From: Takifugu bimaculatus
Lineage: Eukaryota > Chordata > Actinopteri > Tetraodontiformes > Tetraodontidae
DNA length: 64,000 nucleotides
Assembly (NCBI GenBank): GCA_004026145.2
Contig: CP034991.1
Location: forward strand, 15,337,744 to 15,401,743
Direction: 5' to 3'
In this document: positions 1 through 10,045 of the stretch, piece after piece
How the letters are laid out: the number at the start of each line of letters is the position of its first letter
Position numbering within the stretch: position 1 is the first letter of the stretch
Notes under the pieces: model-generated
Databases searched by the model: none
What the model was told of the DNA's origin: nothing
Seen by the model: the letters and a program-made list of their open reading frames with translations, nothing else
Translations under genes and position numbers: made by a program

Positions 1-178
1 ATATACAGCTTATGAAGCCTGGGCTACAAACACACACCTTGGGTGCGGTCTATATACAGTACATGCGTAATGTACACACAGGGCATAAGGAGTGCAACCT
101 CCTCCGCTCCTCAGAAACAAAGCAGCAAAAAATTTTAGGTAGCTAAGTGGCATTTCAAATGCTGCAACCAAAGTACTT

Positions 179-336
179 CTGTACTATTTTTTTTTTGCAC
201 TTTTTTTGTACTATTTTTTTACTACTTTTTTAAATGTTTTTCTGGCATTTCCCGTGGGCAGCAATGTCAGAATTTTGCTGTACAAGGAACTTGTTTCTTC
301 TGTACATATGACAATAAACACTTTGAATATTGAATT
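179..336 (+). repeat. possible 3' end of a LINE
   Basis: A T-rich stretch is followed by a short segment ending in GACAATAAACACTTTGAA. This looks like the 3' untranslated end of a Rex1/CR1-group LINE, which ends in short repeats rather than poly(A). No coding part is attached, so the assignment is weak. Bases 1-178 show nothing recognisable. Confidence 0.3.
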
Positions 337-433
337 AGGATGCAATATAACCTTAAACCCACCCGGCGTGAGTAGTGCAGTCTTAAATGAAAGACACCTC
401 ATGTCGACAGACTCAATAGGCTCGAATAGGGAA

Positions 434-664
434 TCAGCAAGGAGCTGCTAGCATCAAAGCCAAATCCCTTGAGGGAAGGCTGGGCTTAATTACAGGACTT
501 AGCCTGTCGACTCCCTTTAAGAATCGCATGGTGAGAGGGTGAGCACTTGGCATCACTCCATTAAGTCCAACATGACAGGTGGAAATGGCTGCCAAATAAA
601 CCCTAATTGTTGAAAAGGAAAGACCCCTATCCAGAAGCTCCTGTAGGAATGTTAACATATCCAT
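434..664 (-). pseudogene. DIRS-like tyrosine recombinase fragment
   Basis: A 76-residue open stretch contains an LxFLQxLLDRGLSxSTIRVYLAAI-type block, the helical N-terminal core-binding region seen in DIRS/Ngaro recombinases, then a short basic, proline-containing linker. The catalytic domain (the R-H-R-Y residues) is missing, so this is only the N-terminal part. It lies downstream of the reverse transcriptase remnant on the same strand, as in intact DIRS elements. The family call rests on motif resemblance. Confidence 0.5.
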
Positions 665-959
665 AATTGAAGACTGAAATTGGAGAATATTTCAGTCCTG
701 CTCAAATGCCCATCATTTGTGGCCATAGAGACCTCTACTAGATGATGCCCTAGCAATTTAAATCATTGCTATCACATTATGGGGCAAACCAGTTACTAAC
801 AAATGAAACACCACCACTCTGGGCACTGACAGATGTGCCCAACCTTAGATGGAACATATTTACAACCCAAAAAAGGAAAACTGTCGTCTGGGGATTATAG
901 TACTTTTTTGTAGATTTGCTGAAAGTCCCAGTGCCCAGATATGCATTAGTGGTTAGGTT

Positions 960-1704
960 AATCTAGAGCCCAATCGTCAAGATAGGCTGGTATGCAAATA
1001 CCTTTTTGCCGAAGCCAATGCTTTGGTGAAGATGCAAGGAGCAAAAGACCGATCAGCAGATACCAAGTATCCGAAAGCTGTGCCTTCAGAGGCCCTGCCT
1101 CAGAAACTGCATATCATCTTGATCTATCGATAAATGAAAGTAAGCATCTGTGAGATCAATCATTGTTGGACCAATCTCCTGGACTTATACCACTCAGTAG
1201 CTGTCTGGGTGTCAATATCTTGAATATGTAAGTTCGGAGGAATCTGTTTAACACTCAATTATCGAGAATAGGATTAAAAGGAAGAAAATGAGTTCTCCCA
1301 TTTTTTTTGGAACAACGGCTTTTGTTCACTTCTGAAGCGGGAACAGTCGTATCGCTCTTTTTTCAACAAATTGTTGTTGTTTTTTTCAATTCTGCTGCCA
1401 CCTCATTCCGCAAAACTGTATATACAATTCTGTGGAAACAAGGGGGCCGAACCTTGAACTGTAACTGGTAGCCTGTGCCAATGGTCCTCTCTACCGAAGG
1501 TAAGACTGGGCCTGCGTGCCACCAATGGAGATGAACGGTCAGCTGACTGATCTGCAGTACTGTGGGTGAGGGAATGTTGCTCCCTGGCATGGCGGCGGGA
1601 AGCAGCAACATCAGTCCACCCTGATGTTCATGATTCATATTTTGGGGGGAAATAATTGAACATAATTGCACATTTGGAACATTCACACAGTGAACATAAG
1701 GCAT
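960..1704 (-). pseudogene. DIRS-like reverse transcriptase remnant
   Basis: Read leftwards, the segment starts with a GYQLQF...RPPCF motif typical of the N-terminus of DIRS reverse transcriptases (about 1456-1510). It ends near 969-990 with AYLDDWALD, which carries the polymerase YxDD signature in the DIRS form YLDDW. Several stops and frameshifts lie between, so no protein of full length can be made. Reverse transcriptase copies element RNA into DNA. The motif pair at both ends of the domain is the main support. Confidence 0.55.
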
Positions 1705-2553
1705 TGTGTGAGATTGTGCGAGCCCTCATTTCAAGCCAAGTGGCGTGGGTCTTTAGGTTTGACATGACACCTGGGAATTATGTTGAGAGCTTCAGTGTGC
1801 TTCTTCCTCAGGTCAAACTTTGCCTGGATGGCATCGAGTGACTGACCAAACAAGCCACCAGCCGATACAGGTTCATCCAGATAGATACTCTGGTCTCTCT
1901 CCTAAACTTCAGACAGGATTAGTACAGGTGACTCTGTGCCACAACTATGAAAGGCATCCCTCTTGCCAGGAAGAGCACAGCACAGGGGGACACATGAAGG
2001 ATGTGATCAGTAGCGACCCTAACCTTGTTAGGCAGAGGTACTTTCTGAAGGCATATTCTCCCCAAGTTCTGCTAGAGACATAGCTTGGAATATCTGAAGT
2101 ATGTTGATGGAGCTCAAACCACAAGCTTTGCTTGATTGTGACCAGTAACTCAGCTTTGAGGTGGAGAACCTGCAATGCTATGATGGGAGTGCAGCAGAGC
2201 TACTGGTACCGTGATTATGGAATGGGACCAAGTACAAGGCCAAGGACACCTCTATGAGTGGAATATTAACCATACCTGTGCTCCATCCAATTCCAAACAC
2301 TGTCCATAACAGGGCACCAACAAAGCCCGGGAACATAGGCATGTTATTCTTAACAGTCATCGGTTCAGTGTAGAGGGAAAATCGTGTGAATTAGGATGGA
2401 TTGTGAGCCGGCGGAGATGATGGCCACTCAACTGATAGCTTTTTAGCTTCACGACGGCACACTGAGAGTAAGGATGCATTGGCTTGGATGGCCTGTGCTG
2501 CTGTCCAGTAATCGTCTTCATTACAGATGTCCAGCCCCTGTTGAGGCTGGCTA

Positions 2554-2584
<31 letters not shown>

Positions 2585-3620
2585 TAGCGTCTTTTACAAT
2601 CAAAATTGTTTCAAGGCACTTTACAGAATCCTAGGGCCTAACCCCAGACAACCAACAGTGGCAAGGAAAAACTCCCCTTTAACAGGAAGAAACCTTGATC
2701 AGGACTAGGCTCATGTAGGGGGACCCTGCTGCTGATGGCCGGCTGGGTAGAGAGAGAGGTGAGGGGGGAGGACAGGTAGAGGATAGAATGGAGAGGAGAG
2801 GAGAGGAGAGGAGAGGGCGGGCACAGAGCACAGAAACACATACAAAAATACACTATTTGTGCAAGCCGCCGGCCGAGTGGGTCAGCGGGGCCGGAGGTCA
2901 TCATGCAGCTCCGAAGGCGGTGATACCTGTAAATGAATACAGAAGGGGGGGGGGGAGCAGAAAAACTACACAAGAATCAGCATAACTAGTCTACTTGATG
3001 AGGAGGAGAGGAGAGGAGAGGAGAGGAGAGGAGAGGAGAGGAGAGGAGACCATGACCCATTGTGGTGACAGAGGCCTATCAGGTGATCATGTTTCTGGAC
3101 CCCGGCAGCCTCGGCCTATAGCAACATAACTAAGATGTTAATCTAATGATTAGACGACCCCCTAAGTATGATAATTTGCCTGTCTATGATAGTAACTGGA
3201 ACTACAGAATTAGTTGTTCCAGATGCCTGGCTCCCATTGAGCTAACCCATCAGCAAACTCCATGTGATCTGCCCAGCTTTCTCCGGTGAGTTCTCCAACC
3301 GGAGACTCCTTGCCGTCGGACACAGACGAAGCTAAATTCTTCGACAAAGTAAAAAAATGGATCTGACTGAGACATCGTTGCTTTAACAAGCACTTTCTCC
3401 ATGAATTTAACTCGTCTCTCAAGGGTTGGACCATGGAGCGGGCGACAATGAGCACATGTAATCGGCTCTGTCAACACCCTCCTGCCATGGACAATTCCCA
3501 GGCAGACGGGGCAAGCCTCGTGGAGATCTTTTTCATGCAGGGAGAAGCCGCACTACTGAGAACAGGGCCAAACTGAACACCTCTTCCTCACATGCTTAGG
3601 TTCCGAACTCAAAGCGAGAC
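1705..3620 (-). pseudogene. DIRS-like gag remnant, split by an L2 tail
   Basis: A stretch at about 1817-1882 reads DEPVSAGGLFGQSLDAIQAK on the minus strand, close to the gag region just upstream of reverse transcriptase in fish DIRS elements. Further upstream, at about 3380-3540, a degenerate cysteine/histidine-rich block (with CPxC and CAHCR) resembles the zinc-finger-like start of DIRS gag. The two parts are separated by the L2 fragment. Reading frames are broken throughout. Bases 3621-3799 show nothing recognisable. Confidence 0.4.
2554..3210 (-). mobile_element. L2/Maui-like LINE, 3' UTR fragment
   Basis: Only the 3' untranslated region and tail are present. From the tail inwards one sees a short A-T-C repeat ((TCAAA)n on the plus strand), the conserved motif shared by all L2 copies here (AAGGTTTCTTCCTGTTAAAG on the coding strand, complement near 2670-2700), purine-rich GGAGA tracts at 2788-2815 and 3002-3049, and a poly-G run near 2945. 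It is 5'-truncated near 3210 in the 3' UTR. It sits within the DIRS gag remnant and so arrived later than the DIRS element. Confidence 0.75.
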
Positions 3621-3799
3621 AGAGAATCACACCAAGACACACCCAAAATAAGTGCTCTGGAAATGATATATACTTCAAAATGTTGTAATGCAAGCAAAAG
3701 ATCGAGAGCCTCTTTTTCAGCAGTACTGTAATTTATTTGATATTTATTTGATGTTTCTTAAACTTCTTGGAAAAGTAGCAGATGCTTAATGTTCTGATG

Positions 3800-4806
3800 A
3801 TCCTCCTGCAGCAGGACTGTACCTCCACCTGATGCACTGGCATCCATTTCCATTTTGAAGGGCCATGAGAAATCAGGTGCAGCAAGAGTCCACCACCATT
3901 CTCACCTTGGTGGACCACTTCTCCTACCTAAGCTCCCTTCTGTAACTTAGACCGGTGACCTGCTGCTGAGGCAAGTGTTCCATCTCCATGGGTCATAGTC
4001 TAGGTTTGAAGGCCTCAGCTCACCTTGCAGGACTGGAGAGCGTTTTTGTAGTGCCTCGGGGACCATGGTGAGCCTTTCCCCTGTGTAACATCCCCAGTCA
4101 AATGGTCAGTCAGAGCAGGCCAACCAATCCCTCGAGAGTGCCCTGCGGCCCATCTCTGGTCGTTATCCTGCCTCCTGGAGCACATTCCTCCCCTGGGTGG
4201 AGTATTCACACAATTCACTCATATCAGCCACCACAGGAATGTCTCCATTTATGGCCTAGCTTTGTTACCAACCACCCTTGTTTGAGGTCCAGGAGGATGA
4301 AGTGGCTGTTCCCTCGATGGAGGCAAATCCGCTGCCTTGTAGGGCTGTTTGGCCGCAGTTCAATTCTGCCATCCTTTGCTCATCCCGGCAGTTTCAGAGG
4401 CAAGCAAATCAATGCAAGGTCCCAGCTCCTCCGTATCGTCCAGGTCAGAAGGTGTTTTTGTCCTGAAAGTAGACTCTCAGAAGTTGGCCCCTTAGTTTGT
4501 CAAACCTTTCAAGGTGGATAAGGTCGTGAACTCTTCTGTCGTGTGCATCAAGTTGCCCTCATCCCTCAAGGTGCACCCAACTTTCCACGTGTCGATTTTG
4601 AAGCCAGTCTCCAAGTCGGACTTGGTCCCTCCATCCAAGGCCCTCCTCCACCCAGGTTGATTGATGGTGGCCTAGCCTACACCGTCCAGTGGATTCTAAA
4701 CATCCGGCGACGGGGGCACAATCTCCAGTTCTTGGTGGACTGGGAGGGTTATTGTCGTTGGCACATCCTCAATGATGGACTACTGAGGGACTTTTACCAA
4801 AACTAG
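3800..4806 (+). pseudogene. Ty3/gypsy integrase and chromodomain, degenerate
   Basis: Broken frames keep a clear order. An integrase core start near 3890-3920 (TILTLVDHFSY) is followed by integrase C-terminal sequence near 4500-4600 (KVDKVVNSSVV, then KLPSSLKVHPTFHVS). A chromodomain follows near 4680-4800 (QFLVDWEGY, ending in DFYQN). Integrase inserts the DNA copy; the chromodomain usually guides it to chromatin. Many stops and at least three frameshifts make it non-functional. The protease and reverse transcriptase are absent. An LTR follows within 25 bases of the stop. Confidence 0.75.
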
Positions 4807-4829
4807 GGGGTGCCCGTTGGGGGAGGTAT

Positions 4830-5297
4830 TGTTGGGATTTTGTGTGTTGTTTGTTTTGTAATTTCTCCTTGTTTCCATAGAGGGGGCATGATTGACCTGT
4901 TTTCCTGGCTAATGCTGGCTGCAGTCTCAGCTGTGGCTAATCATCCCAATTAGGAATGCTTTTACGCAGTCAACGCTAGCCACTCGGTGTCAGATCATTT
5001 TTATCCCTGCTGTTGGTAACAGAGTATTTGTTAACTCCGGATTTTGATCCGTGTTTCTTCAACTTGTATTAACTTTGTGTCTTCTCTAACGCCAAGGTCT
5101 CCACTTCCCCTCTGTTGAAGAGCACCATTCCAAGTTGGGTTCCATGCGCGATTTTCCATGGCACATTTTGGTTTCACCTGCACTCTGTAAATAGACTTTT
5201 CACCTAATTTTGTTAATAAATCTTTCACTTCAAGAGCATTTCGTCTTCTGTCTGCATTCTGGGTTCCGCCCTTGTGTTTCATTCAATCATAACAACA
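4830..5297 (+). repeat. 3' LTR of the Ty3/gypsy element
   Basis: The segment begins TGTTGGGATTTTG just after a purine-rich tract (GGGGGAGGT) that fits a polypurine primer, and ends ATCATAACAACA, giving TG...CA ends. It contains AATAAA near 5215. It directly follows the chromodomain stop, as in intact gypsy elements. The right end is uncertain by a few bases because no 5' LTR is present for comparison. Bases 5298-5540 hold nothing recognisable. Confidence 0.55.
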
Positions 5298-5737
5298 GTC
5301 ACTGAGATTATTCCTGCTGACGGGTGAGTGAAGTGGTCACTAAACCTTATCTGTAACAAAGTCAACGTAGAAGGAGGCAAAGCTTTGAACATTTGTTAAG
5401 AAACACAACATACATTCTCAGTTATGAACATTAACAAGAGACCTGTGAAAACGAGACTATGTGACTCACACCTGCATGACATCTTTCGCATCAAAACCAC
5501 TGTTTTTAAGCCATACTTGGACATACTGCCATACTGCTTGACATTCAAGATTCAAGATTCAAGATGTACTTTATTTATCCCCGTAGGGAAATTGAATTGT
5601 AGTAACAGCCTAATGTGGATTAATATAACTGTAGACTAGGTTTTGTATTTACAAAGTATAGAAACAGAATAAATAAATACAAATAAGATTAGAACGTTAT
5701 AAGCATATATACAGCATATATTATAAGCATATATATA

Positions 5738-5742
<5 letters not shown>

Positions 5743-5809
<67 letters not shown>
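5743..5809. repeat. (TA)n microsatellite
   Basis: An almost pure TA dinucleotide run of about 65 bases lies within the Rex1 3' UTR. The other Rex1 copy at 53300-53500 lacks it, so it expanded after insertion. Confidence 0.95.
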
Positions 5810-5814
<5 letters not shown>

Positions 5815-5983
5815 TAAATATAGAATAAAATAGAAATAAAATTACAACATAAACATTACACAATTATTGTTAAGTAGGTTTGGGTGAATTATAGAGCTTA
5901 ATGGCCGATGGCAGGAAGGACTTCTTGTACCATTCCTTAGAGCAGCGAGGCTGCAGGAGTCTGTTGCTGAAGCTGCTTCTCAG

Positions 5984-6436
5984 TTAGTCCATTGTGTTAT
6001 GGAGGGGATGAGAGGGATTTTCCATGATTGTCCGCAATTTCAACACCATCCTGTCCCTCACCACCTCGTCCAAGTTTGCAAGTTGACAGCCAACAACAGA
6101 CCCTGCCTTTTTGATGAGTTTGTTGAGTCTGTTGGCATCCTTTGCTTTAATGCCTGCACCCCCGCACACTACAGCAAAGAAGATGTGCTAGCCATGACAG
6201 ACTGATAGAACATGTGGAGCATCCTGCTGCAAACACTGAAGGACCTGAGTCTCCTGAGGAAATAGAGTCTGCTCATGGCCTTCTTGTAAACAGCATCGGT
6301 GTTTGTGGACCACTCCACTCCTGAACACCCAGGAACCTGTAAGATTGGACTATTTCCACATCTTTCCCACCAATGAAGACTGGGGAGGGTGGGGACTTGC
6401 TTTTACTGAAATCCACCGCCATCTCCTTCGCCTTGG
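5984..6436 (-). pseudogene. Rex1 C-terminal region, frameshifted
   Basis: Two short frames continue the Rex1 protein: one with KAKEMAVDF and VEIVQSYRFLGV (about 6436-6330), another with ANRLNKLIKKAGSVVG and NPSHPLHNTM (6169-5984). The same region occurs in better condition in the Rex1 copy at 52752-53533, which confirms the assignment by comparison inside this window. The frame breaks mean ORF2 cannot be complete. Confidence 0.7.
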
Positions 6437-7858
6437 TCACATTGAGCGCAGAAGGTTCTCCCTGCTCCACCTAACAAAACTCTCCACAAGGTCCCTGTAT
6501 TCATCCTCTTGTCCATTCTCCACACATCCGACTATGACTGTGTCATCCGAGTACTTCTGGAGGTGACATGTCTCAGAGTGGTACTGGAAGTCAGCTGTGT
6601 AGGTGGTGAACAGAAAGGGGGAGAGCACAGTTCCTTGGGGAGCTCCTGTGTTCCTCATCAGGGGGTCGGACACACAACTCCGCAGTCTCCCAAATTGTGG
6701 TCGACTTGTCAGGTAGTCCTCGATCCAAGAAACAAGGGGAGCATCCATCTGCATGTTCTCCAACTTAGCCCTCAGCAGTTTTGGCTGGATGGTGTTGAAG
6801 GCAGAAGAGAAGTCAAAGAACATGACCCGCACTGTGGTGTTTAGTCTGTCCAAGGAGGAGTAAGCCCTCTGTAGCAAGTATATCACTGTGTCATCAACCC
6901 CCACCTTGGGCTGATAGGCAAACTGCAGAGGGTCTGGAAAGGGGCTCACTAGAGGTCTGAGGTGTGACAGCACCAGCCGCTCCATGACCTTCATAATGTG
7001 GGAGGTCAGTGCTATTGGCCTGTAGTCACTCGGTGCCACAGGATGGGTCTTCTTCGGCACCAGGACCAGGCAGGATGTCTTCCAAAGCACTGGGATCCTC
7101 TGAAGATGAAGGCTCTGGTTGAACAGGTGCTGCAGTATTCCACACAGCTGCCTGGAGCAGTTCTTCAGCACTTGTGGGCTGATGCCGTCCGGTCCGGCAG
7201 CCTGGTTGAGCCTCTCCAGCTCTCTCCTCACCTGGCTAGACGTAAAGGATAGTCTTGTCGGGGGGATGAGTGACATGTTGGTATCTATGTAGGGTGTCAG
7301 CAGGGGGGAGGGGGAAGAAGTTGGCAGAGGTGTTAGGGGCACTGGGAGGTGTGAAGGGGACCCATTGTTATCCAGAGGAATATTGGGACAGCTGGAGGAG
7401 GGGGAGCTAGAATCAAACCTGTTGAAAAACTGGTTCAACTCATTAGCTTGGTCCACGTTCCCATCAGCTGAGCGTATTCCTTTCTTCTGGAAGCCAGTGA
7501 TCGTCCTCATCCCACTCCAAACATCCTTGGTCTGGTTCCTATCCAGTCTCTCTTCCAGCTTCTTCCTAGAGGCATCCTTGCTCTCCTTCAGACTGCGTTT
7601 CAGTTCCTTCTGTACTCTCCTGAGCTCAGCCGGGTCCCCAGCAGTGAAGGCCCTCTTCTTGTTGTTCAAAAGGGCCTTCAGGTCACTTGTCACCCATGGG
7701 TTGTTGTTTGGGTAACAGCGTACCTTCTTGGTGGGGACGGAGTTCTCAGTGCAGAACTTTATGTAGTCAGAAACACAGTCTGTCAGTCCATCCAGGTCCT
7801 CACCATGTGGTTCACAAAGAGCAGACCAGTTGGTGGTCTCCAGGGCATCCCGCAGACA
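6437..7858 (-). pseudogene. Rex1 reverse transcriptase domain
   Basis: A long open frame of about 470 residues covers the linker and polymerase. Motifs seen are AAGPDGISPQVLKNC (fingers), SDYRPIALTSHIMKV, FDFSSAFNTIQP (first catalytic Asp region), GAPQGTVLSPFLFTTY, and YSDDTVIVG (the YxDD box with Ser). The enzyme would reverse transcribe its own RNA at a nicked target. The frame breaks near 6437, where a frameshift separates the C-terminal part. The upstream end is cut by the L2 at 7859. Confidence 0.8.
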
Positions 7859-8904
7859 GATCATATTTATCTGATAGATACCAGTTTGCTCATGTCCATG
7901 GCGTTTCCTCTTCATACAGTAGGGTTAGCCATAGGGTTCCTCAAGGTTCTGTACTTGGACCAATCCTCTTCACCTTGTACATGCTTCCCTTAGGGAACAT
8001 TATTCGGCAACATGAGATAAATTTTCATTGTTATGCTGATGACACTCAGCTTTATTTATCCATGAAACCAGAGGAGACAGAGAAGTTAGTGAAGCTCCAG
8101 ACCTGTCTTAAAGACATAAAGTCCTGGATGTCTTCAAATTTCCTCCTCCTTAACTCAGGAAAAACTGAGGTCATGGTGTTTGGTCCTGAACCTCTCAGGG
8201 ATAGATTAGATCACATGATCACTCTAGATGGTATCTCATTAACATCTAGTCTCTCTGTGAGGAATCTAGGAGTAACTTTTGATCAAAATCTCTCCTTCAA
8301 CTCACACATTAAATTAGTCTCTAGAAGTGCCTTTTTTCACCTGAGGAACATCTCAAAGATCAGGAAGCTACTGACACGGCCTGATGCTGAAAAGTTAATT
8401 CATGCTTTTGTTACTTCCAGGCTGGACTATTGTAATTCTTTATTATCAGGGTGTCCAAACAACTCTTTAAGAGGCCTCCAGTTGATCCAAATTGCTGCAG
8501 CCAGAGTTCTGACAGGTATTGACAAAAGAGATCACATAACTTCTGTAATGGCGTCTCTTCATTGGCTGCCCGTTAAATTTAGAATAATTTTTAAAACCCT
8601 TCTTCTGACCTACAAGGTCCTCAGAGGCCTAGCTCCATCCTACCTGGAGGAGCTAGTGATACTTTACCAGCCCAATAGACCACTCCACTCTCAGAATGCT
8701 GGTCTACTTGTGGTTCCCAGAGTTTCTAGGAGTAGAATGGGGGGCCGAGCATTTAGCTACCAGGCCCCCCTGCTATGGAACCAGCTCCCTGTCCAGGTAC
8801 GGGAGGCTGACTCCATTGCTACTTTTAAGATCAGACTTAAAACCTACCTCTTTGAAAAAGCTTATTGTTGTGAATTTTGTAGTTCCAGTTACTATCATAG
8901 ATAG
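7859..8904 (+). pseudogene. L2 reverse transcriptase, C-terminal half
   Basis: The open frame contains VPQGSVLGPILFTLY, the polymerase motif FHCYADDTQLYLSM (YADD box), and the long conserved L2 C-terminus: SRLDYCNSLLSG, LHWLPVKFRI, LTYKVLRGLAPSYL, LLWNQLPVQVRE. It stays open to the stop at 8904, so only 5' truncation inactivates it. The part before the palm domain and the endonuclease are missing. It lies just upstream of its own 3' UTR. Confidence 0.85.
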
Positions 8905-9227
8905 AAAAATTATCATACTTAGGGGGTCGTCTAATCTTTAGGTCACATTCTAGCTATGCTGTTATAACAGCAACAGGAAACATGATCACCTGACAGGCCT
9001 CTGTCACCCCACTGGGTCATGGTTTCCTCTCTTCTCCTTTCCTCTCCTTTCCTCCTCCTCATCAAGCAGACTAGTTTTGATGATTCCTGTGTAGTTTTTC
9101 TGCTTCCCCCCCCCCCCCCCCTCTCTGTTTATTTACAGGTATCGTCGCCTTTCGGAGCTGCATGATGACCTCCGGCCCCGCTGACCCGTCGTATAGGGTA
9201 TTTTTGTGTGTGTTTCTGTGCTCTGTG

Positions 9228-9424
9228 CCTCTCCTCTCCTCTCCTCTCCTCTCCTCTCCTCTCCTCTCCTCTCCTCTCCTCTTCCCCCTCCTTCTCCTTC
9301 TCCTTCTCCTTCTCCTTCTCCTTCTCCTCTCCTTTCCTCTCCTCTCCTTCTCCTCTCCTCTCCTCTCCTCTCCTCTCCTCTCCTCTCCTCTCCTCTCCTC
9401 TCCTCTCCTCTCCTCTCCTCTCTT
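9228..9424 (+). repeat. (TCTCC)n pyrimidine tract in L2 3' UTR
   Basis: About 195 bases of almost uninterrupted pyrimidine, mostly repeats of TCTCC with a (CTTCTC)n block near 9290-9327. Shorter versions of the same tract lie at the matching place in the L2 copies at 2788-2815, 3002-3049, 37440-37465 and 37665-37770, so it is an expanded feature of the element. Confidence 0.9.
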
Positions 9425-9616
9425 TTTACCCAGCCGGCCATCAGCAGGAGGGTCCCCCTACATGAGCCTGGTCCTGCTCAAGGTTTCTTCCTGTTAAAGG
9501 GGAGTTTTTCCTTGCCACTGTTGCTTGTCTGGAGTTAGGCCCTGGGATTCTGGAAAGCGCCTTGAAACAATTTTGATTGTATAAGACGCTATATAAATAA
9601 AGATTGATTTCATTTG

Positions 9617-10045
9617 AGTCCATGGCACCATCTGACCATTTCCTAACAGTCCTCACAGTGACCGATTGCTGCTGAACCACAGGTGTGTATGATGGGAAGA
9701 GCAGCACGAGATTATGGTCAGACTTGCCTAGTGGAGGGAGTGCAGTGGAGGTGTATGCATTGGTGACAATAGCATACAGTAATTTCAAAGTTTTGCTGTC
9801 TCTCGTGCTGCACTGGACATGCTGATGGAATGTAGGGAGAGTGGACTTAAGGGAGGCATGATTGAAGTCACCTGTGATGAGGATAAAGGCTCCGGGATGT
9901 TTAGTCTGCAGGTCAGCCGTGACAGAGTGAATAACGTCACAGGCCGTGTTCGCTTTACCGGTCGGAGGAATATAAACAGTGATGGCGATGACATTTGTGC
10001 AGACAAGATATTTGTTCAGTCTTCTGAGGTGAATAAAGTCTAAAA
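9617..10045 (-). pseudogene. Rex1 endonuclease domain, partial
   Basis: An open frame of about 140 residues reads as the second half of an apurinic/apyrimidinic-type endonuclease: ITVYIPPTGKANTACDVIHS, ILITGDFNHAS (catalytic GDFNH), and PLGKSDHNLVLL (SDHN with the catalytic His). It is followed by TVRTVRKWSDGAMD, where the L2 breaks in. The start of the domain is missing, with 5' truncation near 10045. This enzyme nicks target DNA for target-primed reverse transcription. Confidence 0.8.

Larger units (their letters stand above)
430..3620 (-). mobile_element. DIRS-like tyrosine-recombinase retrotransposon, degenerate
   Basis: Three blocks on the minus strand follow the order expected of a DIRS element: gag-like pieces (about 3620-1800), reverse transcriptase (about 1560-960) and tyrosine recombinase (664-434). 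All are broken by stops and frameshifts. The gag block is interrupted by an antisense L2 tail at about 2554-3210. DIRS elements integrate with a tyrosine recombinase instead of a DDE integrase, so no target duplication is expected. Terminal repeats were not identified and the ends are approximate. Confidence 0.6.
7859..9616 (+). mobile_element. L2/Maui-like LINE inserted in Rex1
   Basis: A 5'-truncated L2 runs from the middle of its reverse transcriptase (SYLSDRYQFAHVHGV) to a complete 3' UTR and tail (TATATAAATAAAGATTGA then short repeats). It lies in the opposite orientation to the surrounding Rex1. Removing it restores the Rex1 frame, with a target duplication of at most about 2 bases, which fits the LINE L2/CR1 habit of making little or no duplication. 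Confidence 0.85.
5545..10045 (-). mobile_element. Rex1 LINE, 5'-truncated and split by an L2
   Basis: On the minus strand this reads endonuclease (10045-9617), then reverse transcriptase (7858-6437), C-terminal region (6436-5984) and a 3' UTR ending in repeats of CTTGAAT near 5545. The proteins match the fish Rex1 group: GDFNH and SDHN in the endonuclease and YSDDT in the polymerase. A sense L2 (7859-9616) separates endonuclease from reverse transcriptase. The flanking Rex1 codons read ...WSDGAMD and (C)LRDALETTNW, so the host frame continues across the insertion with little or no loss. Confidence 0.8.

Noticed and set aside
5636..5863. 75-residue Ile/Tyr repeat protein
   Set aside because: A translation of the (TA)n microsatellite.
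9133..9538. Long open frames over the CT-rich tract (all three plus frames and one minus frame)
   Set aside because: The frames exist because the TCTCC repeat has no stops. They encode only simple repeats and lie in an L2 3' UTR.
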